In this document: positions 7,820 to 17,225 of the stretch, in pieces
Position numbering within the stretch: the stretch's first letter is position 1
Layout of the letters: each line of letters starts with the position of its first letter
Assembly: GCF_001927285.1 (NCBI RefSeq)
Contig: NZ_MSIG01000012.1
Span: 62,001-126,000 of the forward strand
DNA: 64,000 nucleotides
From: Mongoliimonas terrestris
GTDB taxonomy: Bacteria > Pseudomonadota > Alphaproteobacteria > Rhizobiales > Pleomorphomonadaceae
Reading direction: 5' to 3'
Translations under genes and position numbers: made by a program
The notes under the pieces: generated by a model
Told to the model about the DNA's origin: nothing
Database searches by the model: none
What the model saw: only the letters and a program-made list of their open reading frames with translations

Positions 7820-8739
7820 GCGTCCCTCGCCTTCTTCTTCATCGCCTTCTCGCGAGCGAGGATCAGTTCGTCGCGCGCCGTCTTGGCGGTGTCGGAAAGG
7901 CGCACCACCATCCGATCGTCAAGACGCATGTCGACAACGGTGAGGTCGCGGGAAAGAAGGTCGGATTCGGCCTCCACCCGGGCGAGTTCGGCGGCCGCTA
8001 CCGCCGGGTCCACCTCCGGCAGCATCACCTGCACGCCGTTGTCGAGGAAGAGGTCCCAGCGCCGGTGCGAGACCAGCATTGAGGCGCGGACCCGCGCCTT
8101 CAGGTCCGGCACGTCGTCGAGGATGGACATGATCTCGTGCACGCGGCTTTCCGCGCCGTCGCCCATCACGCGCGGCAGGCTCATGAAGCGCGGCTCCAGG
8201 CGGGTGGTGATCACCGCGCCGCCACCGTCCACGATGGCCACCGGATCCGTCGGAGTCTTCTGCCAGAGGGCAGCGGGAACGCGCTCCTCCAGCACCACGC
8301 GCAGCTGGTTCGGGTAGATCTTCATCACCGACACGGCGGAGAGCCACGGGTTCTCCGTCAGCCGCGCGCGGGCACCCGCCACGTCGTAGAAGAACAGCGA
8401 CTGGCCGGAATGGATGGAGAGGGTGTCGAGCACGTCCTGCTCGTCGACCTCGCGCTGGCCCGTGATCTTCACAGCCGAGACCTTGAAGCCGATCTCCGAG
8501 GTGGCGTCGTTGAGCACGTCCCCGGTCTTGCCCGAATAGAGCATGCCGTAGGTGCCCCAGGCGGCGAGATAGAGGACGGAGGCCAGCACCCCCGCTCCGC
8601 GCGGCAGCGACTGCAGGATGCCCGCCGGCCGCCACACCGGCTGGCGGTGCAGGCGCGGGACGCCACGTCGACGGAACAGGGATCGCTTGGATCCCAGCCC
8701 GGACGCTGTGCCGAAGAACCTCGACGTCACCGCGCGCAA
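7816..8739 (-). CDS. ftsQ: Cell division protein FtsQ
   Basis: Bitopic inner-membrane division protein that links FtsB/L and later proteins. The 307 residues comprise an Arg-rich cytoplasmic N-terminus, one membrane helix (GVLASVLYLAAWGTYGML, about 49-66), a periplasmic POTRA domain (FKVSAVKITGQREVDEQDVLDTL) and the FtsQ beta domain. The start is a TTG at 8739 with GGAGG about 8 bases before it, overlapping the end of ddlB by 13 bases. No other start fits the ribosome site as well. Confidence 0.94.
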   Translation of the reverse strand: MRAVTSRFFGTASGLGSKRSLFRRRGVPRLHRQPVWRPAGILQSLPRGAGVLASVLYLAAWGTYGMLYSGKTGDVLNDATSEIGFKVSAVKITGQREVDEQDVLDTLSIHSGQSLFFYDVAGARARLTENPWLSAVSVMKIYPNQLRVVLEERVPAALWQKTPTDPVAIVDGGGAVITTRLEPRFMSLPRVMGDGAESRVHEIMSILDDVPDLKARVRASMLVSHRRWDLFLDNGVQVMLPEVDPAVAAAELARVEAESDLLSRDLTVVDMRLDDRMVVRLSDTAKTARDELILAREKAMKKKARDA

Positions 8740-9650
8740 CTTGCGTCCTCCACCATCCAGCTCACTAGAGCCGAAAAATCCATGCCCACATGGGCCGCCA
8801 TCTCAGGCACCAGCGACGTCGCCGTCATGCCGGGCTGGGTGTTCACCTCCAGGCAGACGATGTCGCCGGTGCCGTCTCCACGGTCGTTGAAGCGGAAGTC
8901 CGCCCGGCTGACACCACGGCACCCGAGGGCGTTGTGGGCCTCGAGTGAAAGCTTTTGAACATAATGGTAAACAAAGGGTGAAAGAGGTGCCGGCAGGAGG
9001 TGCCGGGACCCGCCCGGTCGGTACTTGGCGTCGTAGTCGTAGAAGCCGGGACCGGTCGGAACGACCTCAATAATTCCAAGCGCTTGGTCGCCCATCACGC
9101 CGCAGGTCAGCTCACGGCCCGGCACGTAGGTCTCCACCATGACGAGATCGCCATAGGGCCAGTCAGAACTTCCTAACTCCTGTGGCGGAAAAGCCGCATC
9201 GGCCGGCACGATGAGCACGCCGAAGCTCGACCCCTCCGCCGGCGGCTTCACCACATAGGGCGGCGGCAGCACGTGTTCCTTCAATGCGTCGAAGCGGTTG
9301 ACCAGCCGGTGCTCGACCACGGGAATGCCTGCCGCCTTCATCACGGCCTTGGCCTTGGGCTTGTTCATGGCGAGCGCCGAGGCGAGGACGCCGGAGTGCG
9401 TATAGGGAATCGCAAGCACTTCCAGGATGCCCTGGATGCACCCGTCCTCGCCGAACGGTCCGTGCAGAGCGTTGAAGCAGACATCCGGCCGGAGATCGTC
9501 GAGCACGCTGGCGATGGTGCGGTCCACGTCCACCCCCGTCACCCGGTAGCCCGCCGCCTCCAGGGCCGCCACGCAGGCCTTGCCGGAGTTGAGGCTGACC
9601 GGCCGCTCGGAGGACCAGCCTCCCATCAGGACCGCGACGTGTTTGGACAT
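8727..9650 (-). CDS. ddlB: D-alanine--D-alanine ligase
   Basis: Joins two D-alanines with ATP for addition to the peptidoglycan stem peptide by MurF. The 307-residue product is an ATP-grasp enzyme of normal length. MGGWSSERPVSLNSGKA lies at the N-terminus, LHGPFGEDGCIQGILE near residue 80, and the metal-binding segment DIVCLEVNTQPGMTATS near the end. A ribosome site (AGGGAATCACC) precedes the ATG. The gene lies between murB and ftsQ, as in most alphaproteobacterial dcw clusters. Confidence 0.96.
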   Translation of the reverse strand: MSKHVAVLMGGWSSERPVSLNSGKACVAALEAAGYRVTGVDVDRTIASVLDDLRPDVCFNALHGPFGEDGCIQGILEVLAIPYTHSGVLASALAMNKPKAKAVMKAAGIPVVEHRLVNRFDALKEHVLPPPYVVKPPAEGSSFGVLIVPADAAFPPQELGSSDWPYGDLVMVETYVPGRELTCGVMGDQALGIIEVVPTGPGFYDYDAKYRPGGSRHLLPAPLSPFVYHYVQKLSLEAHNALGCRGVSRADFRFNDRGDGTGDIVCLEVNTQPGMTATSLVPEMAAHVGMDFSALVSWMVEDASCAR

Positions 9651-9769
9651 GGTGATTCCCTGTCGTCAGAATGTGATTGGTCTGCAACCGTCGCTGAGTG
9701 CGGTCTCCGATCAAGCGGCATGACCCGATCGATCAGAGACTGCTCTAAGCCCATGAATTCGGAGCACTT

Positions 9770-10723
9770 CTAGAGCCCGAGGAAAGGCTCCACCACGCGC
9801 CCGTCCTCGAAGCGGCCGAGGCGCTTGATCTCCCATTCGAGGCGAATGCCGCTCGTCTCCAGCACCCGCGCCCGCACCGTTTCGCCAAGGAGCTCCAGGT
9901 CGTGGCCGGAGGCGGCGTTGTTGTTAATTATGAAGTTGCAATGCATCTCGGAAACCTGTGCATCGCCTACGGAAAAGCCTCTGAGGCCGGCGGCGTCCAC
10001 AAGCTTCCAGGCCGAATGTCCGTCCGGATTCTTGAAGGTCGAACCACCCGTGCGCGAGCGGATCGGCTGGGAATTCTCCCGGTGTTCGGCGACGGCCTCC
10101 ATGTCGCGCCGGACGGCATCCCGATCCTCCGGCACCCCGTCGAAGAGGACGGACACGAAGATGAGGTCGGCCGCCGCGGCGGAATGCCGGTAGGCGTATC
10201 CCATCGCCTCCAGCGGCAGCGTGTGCAGCGCGCCGGTCCGGTCCACGGCCCGGACCTCCACGACGCGCTGCGCGGTCTCGGATCCGTGCGCCCCGGCGTT
10301 CATGCGCAGCGCCCCGCCGATCCCGCCGGGGATGCCGTGGTAGAAGGCGAAGCCCGAAAGGCCCACCTCCAGCGCAGCCGCCGCCAGCCGCTTGTCCGGC
10401 ACCGCCGCGCCGACGCGAAGGCCGGTCTCCCCCACCCGCTCCACCTGGCCGAAGCCGCGCGCGGAGAGGCGGATCACCACGCCCGGCACGCCGCCGTCGC
10501 GGACGAGGAGGTTGGAGCCAAGGCCGATCACCATCACCGGCACGTCCGCCGGCAGCCGCTTCAGAAACGCCTGGAGGTCGGCCTCGTCCGCCGGCTGGAA
10601 CAGCAGCTCCGCCGCGCCGCCCGCCCGGAACCAGACGAGATCCTTGAGGCTCCGATCGGGCTCCAGATGCCCGCGGATGTCCGAAACGTCCCCGAGGCGG
10701 GCGAGGAGATCGGCGCCGCTCAC
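9770..10723 (-). CDS. murB: UDP-N-acetylenolpyruvoylglucosamine reductase MurB
   Basis: FAD- and NADPH-dependent reduction of UDP-GlcNAc-enolpyruvate to UDP-MurNAc, the second step of peptidoglycan precursor synthesis. The sequence has the FAD-domain features VWFRAGGAAELLFQP and GLGSNLLVRDGGVPGVV, then FYHGIPGGIGGALRMNAGAHG and the catalytic RTGGSTFKNPDGHSAWKLVD. I chose the GTG at 10723 (317 residues). The frame runs on to an ATG at 10771, but those extra codons are the translation of an intergenic palindromic element and cannot be the original N-terminus. The stop is separated by 119 bases from ddlB. Confidence 0.94.
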   Translation of the reverse strand: MSGADLLARLGDVSDIRGHLEPDRSLKDLVWFRAGGAAELLFQPADEADLQAFLKRLPADVPVMVIGLGSNLLVRDGGVPGVVIRLSARGFGQVERVGETGLRVGAAVPDKRLAAAALEVGLSGFAFYHGIPGGIGGALRMNAGAHGSETAQRVVEVRAVDRTGALHTLPLEAMGYAYRHSAAAADLIFVSVLFDGVPEDRDAVRRDMEAVAEHRENSQPIRSRTGGSTFKNPDGHSAWKLVDAAGLRGFSVGDAQVSEMHCNFIINNNAASGHDLELLGETVRARVLETSGIRLEWEIKRLGRFEDGRVVEPFLGL

Positions 10724-10743
10724 GGCGTGATTCCAGAGCAAAA

Positions 10744-10816
10744 GCGTGGGTGGTCCGCCTGCGCGGACCATGACGGTGAAAGGGTTGCGCCGACGGCCTC
10801 ACCCGTCATGGTCCGC
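10744..10816. repeat. Intergenic palindromic element between murC and murB (one full arm, one half arm)
   Basis: Positions 10744-10775 match the 32-bp palindromic element found at least eight more times in the window (GCGTGGGTGGTCCGCC...GGACCATGACG). A truncated partner (CGTCATGGTCCGC) lies at 10804-10816. Because it ends close to murB, its reversed sequence supplies an in-frame ATG that makes murB look 16 codons longer. Confidence 0.8.
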
Positions 10817-10856
10817 TTAAGGGGAACACCCAAGTATTTATCCGATCGCTCGACCG

Positions 10857-12260
<1,404 letters not shown>

Positions 12261-12346
12261 GGCAACACTGTCCTTCGTCTCGAAATCCGCCGCGCGCGTC
12301 CGGCGCGGTCCCACTGCAATCCTGAGCCGGCTTTGCGCGGGGCCGA

Positions 12347-13477
12347 TCAGGCCGCCGCCGCCGGCTCCGCCTTGAAATCCTGCGGCTTTCCGCCGCCCGC
12401 CACATGCTCCACCAGGTCGGCGAGCCGGGCCACCGCGTCCGGGCGGCCCATGCCGCGCGCCTTCTCCGCCATGGCGGCCAGCCGTTCCGGCGCTTCCATC
12501 AGCCCGGAGATCAGCGCCGCGAGCCGTTCCGGCGACAGGTCCGCCTGCTCGGCCATCACCGCGCCGCCCACCCGCTCCAACTCCAGGGCGTTGGTCTTCT
12601 GGTCGTTGTCGAGGGCGTGCGGCAGCGGCACCAGGATGGACGGCCGGCCGATCACCGCCAGCTCGCTCACCGTCGAGGCGCCGGAGCGGCCGACCACCAA
12701 GTGCGCCTTGGCGATCCGCGCCGGCAGGTCGGCGAAGAAGGGCGCCAGTTCGGCGGTCACGCCGAGCCCGTGGAACAGCACCTCCACGCGCGTCACGTCC
12801 TCCGGACGGGCCTGCTGCACGAGGCGGATGCGCTTGCGCAGATGCCCCGGCAGGTCCGCGAGCGCCGGCGGCACCAGGTCGGCGAACACCCGCGCGCCCT
12901 GGCTGCCGCCGAACACCACCAGCTCAAATGGGCCGCCGGGTTCGGGCGGCACGTAGGGCGTCGCCGCCTCGATCACCCGCGGGCGCACCGGGTTGCCGGT
13001 CACCACCGCCTTGGCGGTGGCCTCGCCGAGGAGGCCGGTGGTCGCGAAGGTGGTAGCCACCGCCGTCACCTTGGGGGCGAGGAAGCGGTTGGCCCGCCCG
13101 GCCACCGCGTTCGCCTCGTGGATGAGGGTCGGCACCCGCCGCGCCACCGCCGCCAGCATGGGCGGCAGGGTCGGGTAGCCGCCGAAGCCGATCGCCGCCC
13201 GCGGCTTGATCCGCCCCATGAGCGCGAAGGACTGCAGCCCGCCGCGCGCGATCTTCAGGCCCGAGCGCGCCATGCCGAGCGCCGAGCGGTCCCCGAAGGT
13301 GGCGGACGCGATCAGGTGCACCGCCTCCGCCGGAAAGTCCTGGCCGTAGGAGGCGACCCGGTGGTCGGTCGCCAGATGCACCGGGATGCCGCGGCGCTTC
13401 AGCTCGTGGGCGAGGCTTTCGGCCGGGAACAGATGCCCGCCCGTTCCGCCCGCCGTGATCAGCACCGGTTGGGTCAT
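12347..13477 (-). CDS. murG: UDP-GlcNAc:lipid I glycosyltransferase MurG
   Basis: Transfers GlcNAc from UDP-GlcNAc to lipid I at the inner face of the membrane to give lipid II. The 376-residue GT28 enzyme has the N-terminal donor-independent motif LITAGGTGGHLFPAESLA and AIGFGGYPTLPPMLAA. In the C-terminal half are VVFGGSQGARVFADLVP and the nucleotide-sugar pocket VVGRSGASTVSELAVIGRPS. A GGGAGG ribosome site precedes the ATG at 13477. The ftsW stop codon is 12 bases upstream. Confidence 0.96.
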   Translation of the reverse strand: MTQPVLITAGGTGGHLFPAESLAHELKRRGIPVHLATDHRVASYGQDFPAEAVHLIASATFGDRSALGMARSGLKIARGGLQSFALMGRIKPRAAIGFGGYPTLPPMLAAVARRVPTLIHEANAVAGRANRFLAPKVTAVATTFATTGLLGEATAKAVVTGNPVRPRVIEAATPYVPPEPGGPFELVVFGGSQGARVFADLVPPALADLPGHLRKRIRLVQQARPEDVTRVEVLFHGLGVTAELAPFFADLPARIAKAHLVVGRSGASTVSELAVIGRPSILVPLPHALDNDQKTNALELERVGGAVMAEQADLSPERLAALISGLMEAPERLAAMAEKARGMGRPDAVARLADLVEHVAGGGKPQDFKAEPAAAA

Positions 13478-13489
13478 CCCGTCCTCCCG

Positions 13490-14647
13490 TCAGGCACGCG
13501 CCGGAAAGGCTTCGAACTCGATCGGCTGCACGAAGCGCGTCTGCTCCGGTCGGCGTCGCGTCAGGGCCAGGAGCATGCCCATGGACATGGCCATGGCGAC
13601 CAGCGACGAGCCGCCGTAGGAGATGAAGGGCAGCGTCATGCCCTTGGCGGGCATCAGGTGCAGGTTCACCGCCATGTTGATGCAGCTCTGCAGGCCGAAG
13701 AGGATCACGAGGCCCGCCGTGGCGAGCCGCACGAAGCCGTCGTTCTCCCGCGTGGCGTGGCCGAACCCGCGCAGCACCGTGAAGGCGAACACCGCCACCA
13801 GGCCGATGCAGAGCACGAGGCCGAACTCCTCCGCCGCCACCGCGAAGATGAAGTCGGTGTGGCTGTCCGGCAGGATGCGCTTCACCGTGCCCTCGCCAGG
13901 CCCCTGCCCCCACCAGCCGCCACGCACGAAGCTTTCGATCGCCGTGTCCACCTGGAAGGTGTCGCCGCTGTCCGGGTTGAGGAAGCGGTCGATGCGCCCC
14001 TTCACGTGGGGGATTTCCGTGTAGGCGAATAGGATGCCCACGGCGCCGACACCGCCGAGCCCGATGATCAGCAGCCAGGACATGCCGGAAAGGAAGAGCA
14101 GCGCCGCCCAGGTGAGGCTCACCAGCATGGTCTGGCCGAAGTCGGGCTGCGCAATCAGCAGCGACATCACGATGCCGAGGAGGAGCGCGGAGAAGATCCG
14201 GCCCGGCATGTCCGGCCGCTTCTGCGTCTCGGCGAGCAGGAAGCCGCAGAGCACCACGAACACCGGCTTCACGAATTCCGACGGCTGCACCGACATGCCG
14301 CCGAGGTTGAGCCAGCGCCGCGCGCCCTTCACCTCGGGGCCGACGAACAGGGTGGCGATCAGGAGGAGCACGCAGACGCCGAAGAAGACGAGCGCGAACC
14401 GCCGGATCTGCCGCGGGTCCATGAAGGACATGGCGAGGAGCACGAAGACGGCCGGACCGGCGAAGAAGGCCTGCCGCTTCACGAAATAATAGCTGTCGGC
14501 GATGCCGATCCGCTCCGCCACCGCGGGGCTCGCCGCCAGCGACAGGATGATGCCGCCGAAGATCAGCGTCAGGAAGGCGGCGAGCAGCAGCTTGTCGACC
14601 GTGAACCACCAGTCGGCGATGAGGCCTCGTTCGGCGCGGGAAACCAT
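13490..14647 (-). CDS. ftsW: Septal peptidoglycan polymerase FtsW
   Basis: SEDS-family polytopic membrane glycosyltransferase that polymerises lipid II at the septum with FtsI. The 385 residues have about ten hydrophobic segments. Family motifs include GARRWLNLGGMSVQPSEFVK near residue 105, AQPDFGQTMLVSLTWAALLF near residue 165, and GLQSCINMAVNLHLMPAKGM and PFISYGGSSL near the C-terminus. The short N-terminal cytoplasmic part begins MVSRAERGLIADWW. It lies 14 bases after murD and is co-transcribed with it. Confidence 0.96.
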   Translation of the reverse strand: MVSRAERGLIADWWFTVDKLLLAAFLTLIFGGIILSLAASPAVAERIGIADSYYFVKRQAFFAGPAVFVLLAMSFMDPRQIRRFALVFFGVCVLLLIATLFVGPEVKGARRWLNLGGMSVQPSEFVKPVFVVLCGFLLAETQKRPDMPGRIFSALLLGIVMSLLIAQPDFGQTMLVSLTWAALLFLSGMSWLLIIGLGGVGAVGILFAYTEIPHVKGRIDRFLNPDSGDTFQVDTAIESFVRGGWWGQGPGEGTVKRILPDSHTDFIFAVAAEEFGLVLCIGLVAVFAFTVLRGFGHATRENDGFVRLATAGLVILFGLQSCINMAVNLHLMPAKGMTLPFISYGGSSLVAMAMSMGMLLALTRRRPEQTRFVQPIEFEAFPARA

Positions 14648-14661
14648 CGGGCCGGCTCCTG

Positions 14662-16071
14662 TCAGAAGGGCGTGACGTCGGGTTGCGAGAGGGCGAGCGC
14701 CCGGAAATGGTCGCCGCGCACCTCGAAATTCTTGAACTGGTCGAAGCTGGCCGAAGCCGGCGACAAGAGCACCACGGCGTCCTGGCCGGTGGCCGCCGAG
14801 AAGGCCGCCGCCGCGGCGATCGCCGCCGGCACCGCCACGTCGAGCGTGCCGGCGATCTCATGCGCCACCTGTCCCTCCAGGGTCGCCGCGAAGGCCTCGG
14901 CCGCCTCGCCGATCAGAAAGGCCTTGGCGATGCGCGGGAAGTAGCCCGAGAGGGCCGCGATCCCGCCGGTCTTCGGCTTGCCGCCGGCGATCCAGAAGAT
15001 GCGCTCGTAGCTGGAGAGCGCGCGCGCCGCCGCGTCGGCGTTGGTGGCCTTCGAATCGTTGACGATCGTCACCCGGCCGACGCGCCCGATCGGCTCCATC
15101 CGGTGGACGAGGCCGGGGAAGCTCATCAGCCCGGCCCGCACCTCGTCGAGGCCCATGCCGAGCGAGCGCACCGCCGCCACCGCCGCCGCCGCGTTCTGGG
15201 CGTTGTGCACGCCCCTCAGGACCGGGTGGCGCGACATCTCCGCGACGATCATCTGGGCGAGCCCGTGCGGTTCCGTCAGCCGCCCGGCGATCGCCCACAC
15301 CCCGTGCTTGACACTCTCGTGGGTGGAGATGCGCTTCACCTCCAGCCCCATGTCCTCGCGCCGCTCGGCCATCGCCCGGCTGAACGGATCGTCGATGCCG
15401 ACCACCGCCACGCCGGCGTTGCGCACCAGCCGCTCCTTCACGGCCGCATAGGCCTCCAGGGTGCCGTGCCGGTCCAGATGGTCCTCGGAGATGTTGAGCT
15501 GCACCGCCACCGTGGGGTCGACCGAGGGGGCGAGGTCGATCTGGAAGGACGAGCACTCCACCACGTAGACCCGGTCCGAGCCGCGCTCCGGCGCGAACGG
15601 CTCCAGCGACAGCACCGCCCGGCCGATATTGCCGCCGAGTTGCACGTCCTTGCCGGCCGCGGACAGGATGTGGGCGATCAGCGCCGTGGTGGTGGACTTG
15701 CCGTTGGTGCCCGTGATGGCGACGAACGGCGTCTTCGGCGCGACGGCGCGGCGCTCGCGGGCGAACAGTTCGATGTCGCCGATCACCTCCACGCCCGCCG
15801 CCATGGCGATCTCCACCGACCAGTGGGGCTTCGGATGGGTCAGCGGCACGCCGGGCGCCAGCACCAGCGCCGCGAAGGCGCCGAACTCGGTGTCGCGCCA
15901 GTCGACCACCGGAATGTCCCGCGCCGCGGCGGCCTCGCGGCTCTCCGCGTTGTCGTCCCAGGCGATCACGTCGGCGCCGCCGGCGATCAGCGCTTCCGCC
16001 GTCACGAGGCCGGAGCCGCCCAGGCCGAAGACGGCGACGCGCTTGCCGCGGTAGCAGGTGACGGGGATCAT
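14662..16071 (-). CDS. murD: UDP-N-acetylmuramoyl-L-alanine--D-glutamate ligase MurD
   Basis: Adds D-Glu to UDP-MurNAc-L-Ala with ATP. The 469-residue enzyme has VAVFGLGGSGLVTAEALIAG at the N-terminus, the P-loop AITGTNGKSTTTALIAHIL near residue 120, LNISEDHLDRHGT, and NDSKATNADAAARAL in the C-terminal domain. An excellent ribosome site (AAGGAGG) lies 6-7 bases before the ATG at 16071, stronger than for its neighbours. mraY ends 26 bases upstream. Confidence 0.97.
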   Translation of the reverse strand: MIPVTCYRGKRVAVFGLGGSGLVTAEALIAGGADVIAWDDNAESREAAAARDIPVVDWRDTEFGAFAALVLAPGVPLTHPKPHWSVEIAMAAGVEVIGDIELFARERRAVAPKTPFVAITGTNGKSTTTALIAHILSAAGKDVQLGGNIGRAVLSLEPFAPERGSDRVYVVECSSFQIDLAPSVDPTVAVQLNISEDHLDRHGTLEAYAAVKERLVRNAGVAVVGIDDPFSRAMAERREDMGLEVKRISTHESVKHGVWAIAGRLTEPHGLAQMIVAEMSRHPVLRGVHNAQNAAAAVAAVRSLGMGLDEVRAGLMSFPGLVHRMEPIGRVGRVTIVNDSKATNADAAARALSSYERIFWIAGGKPKTGGIAALSGYFPRIAKAFLIGEAAEAFAATLEGQVAHEIAGTLDVAVPAAIAAAAAFSAATGQDAVVLLSPASASFDQFKNFEVRGDHFRALALSQPDVTPF

Positions 16072-16097
16072 GGCTTTCCTCCTTGAGGATAAGGCGG

Positions 16098-17183
16098 TCA
16101 GCGCAGCTTCAGGGACGACAACCCGATCAGCGCGAGGACGACGGCGATGATCCAGAAGCGGATCACCACCTGCGACTCGGTCCAGCCGAGATGTTCGAAA
16201 TGGTGGTGGATAGGCGCCATCTTGAAGACGCGCCGACCCGTGGTCTTGAACGAGAAGACCTGGATGATCACCGACAAGGCCTCCAGCACGAACAGCCCGC
16301 CGATGATGACGAGCACGATCTCGTGCTTGGTGGCGACCGCGATGGAGCCGAGGAGGCCGCCGAGGGCGAGCGAGCCGGTGTCACCCATGAAGATGGCGGC
16401 CGGCGGCGCGTTGAACCACAGGAAGCCGAGCCCGGCGCCGAGCACCGCCCCGCAGAGGACGGCAAGCTCGCCCGTGCCGGGCACGTAGGTGATCTGCAGG
16501 TAGTTGGAGAACACCACGTTGCCCGAGAGATAGGCAATCAGGCCGAAGCTCGCCGCCGCGATCATCACCGGCACGATGGCGAGGCCGTCGAGCCCGTCGG
16601 TGAGGTTCACCGCATTGCCGGCCGACACCATCACGAAGGCGCCGAAGGGGATGAAGAACCAGGAGAGGTTCAGCATCGCCTCCTTGATGAAGGGGAAGGC
16701 GAGCGCGGTACCGAGGCTTTCCGGCCCGGACGCCGCGATGGCCCAGGCGGCGATGCCGGCGATCACGAACTCGATGCCGAGCCGGAAGCGGCCGGAGAAG
16801 CCCTTGTGGCTCTGCTTGGTGACCTTCAGATAGTCGTCGTAGAAGCCGATCGACCCGAAAGCGAGCGTCACGCAGAGAACGATCCACACATAGGCGCTCT
16901 TCAGGTCCGCCCACAGCAGCGTGGAGACCACGAAACCGGAGAGGATCATCAGCCCGCCCATGGTAGGCGTGCCCTTCTTGGTGAGGAGGTGGCTCTGCGG
17001 ACCGTCGGCACGGATCGGCTGGCCCTTGCCCTGGCGGATCTTCAGGGAGGCGATGATCGCCGGGCCGAACAGGAAGACGAAGAGGAGCGCGGTCATGACC
17101 GCCGCGCCCGTTCGGAAGGTGATGTAGCGGAACACGTTCAGGACGGAGACCTGTCCTGCGAGTTCGGCCAGAAGGACCAGCAT
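16098..17183 (-). CDS. mraY: Phospho-MurNAc-pentapeptide transferase MraY
   Basis: Integral membrane enzyme that moves phospho-MurNAc-pentapeptide onto undecaprenyl phosphate to make lipid I. The 361-residue product has about ten hydrophobic segments and the family motifs GTPTMGGLMIL near residue 72, the metal-binding DDYLKVTKQS near residue 115, NAVNLTDGLDGLAIVP near residue 190, and MAPIHHHFEHLGWTE near the end. Its length is exactly typical for alphaproteobacteria. It follows the murE/murF gene by 42 bases. Confidence 0.97.
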   Translation of the reverse strand: MLVLLAELAGQVSVLNVFRYITFRTGAAVMTALLFVFLFGPAIIASLKIRQGKGQPIRADGPQSHLLTKKGTPTMGGLMILSGFVVSTLLWADLKSAYVWIVLCVTLAFGSIGFYDDYLKVTKQSHKGFSGRFRLGIEFVIAGIAAWAIAASGPESLGTALAFPFIKEAMLNLSWFFIPFGAFVMVSAGNAVNLTDGLDGLAIVPVMIAAASFGLIAYLSGNVVFSNYLQITYVPGTGELAVLCGAVLGAGLGFLWFNAPPAAIFMGDTGSLALGGLLGSIAVATKHEIVLVIIGGLFVLEALSVIIQVFSFKTTGRRVFKMAPIHHHFEHLGWTESQVVIRFWIIAVVLALIGLSSLKLR

Positions 17184-17225
17184 ACCAAAGAGCCCCCTGC
17201 GGCACCGCGCGGCGCGCGGCCCGCC

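Noticed and set aside
10724..10771. Extended N-terminus for MurB (start at 10771)
   Set aside because: The extra codons are the translation of an intergenic palindromic repeat; the GTG at 10723 matches the family length.
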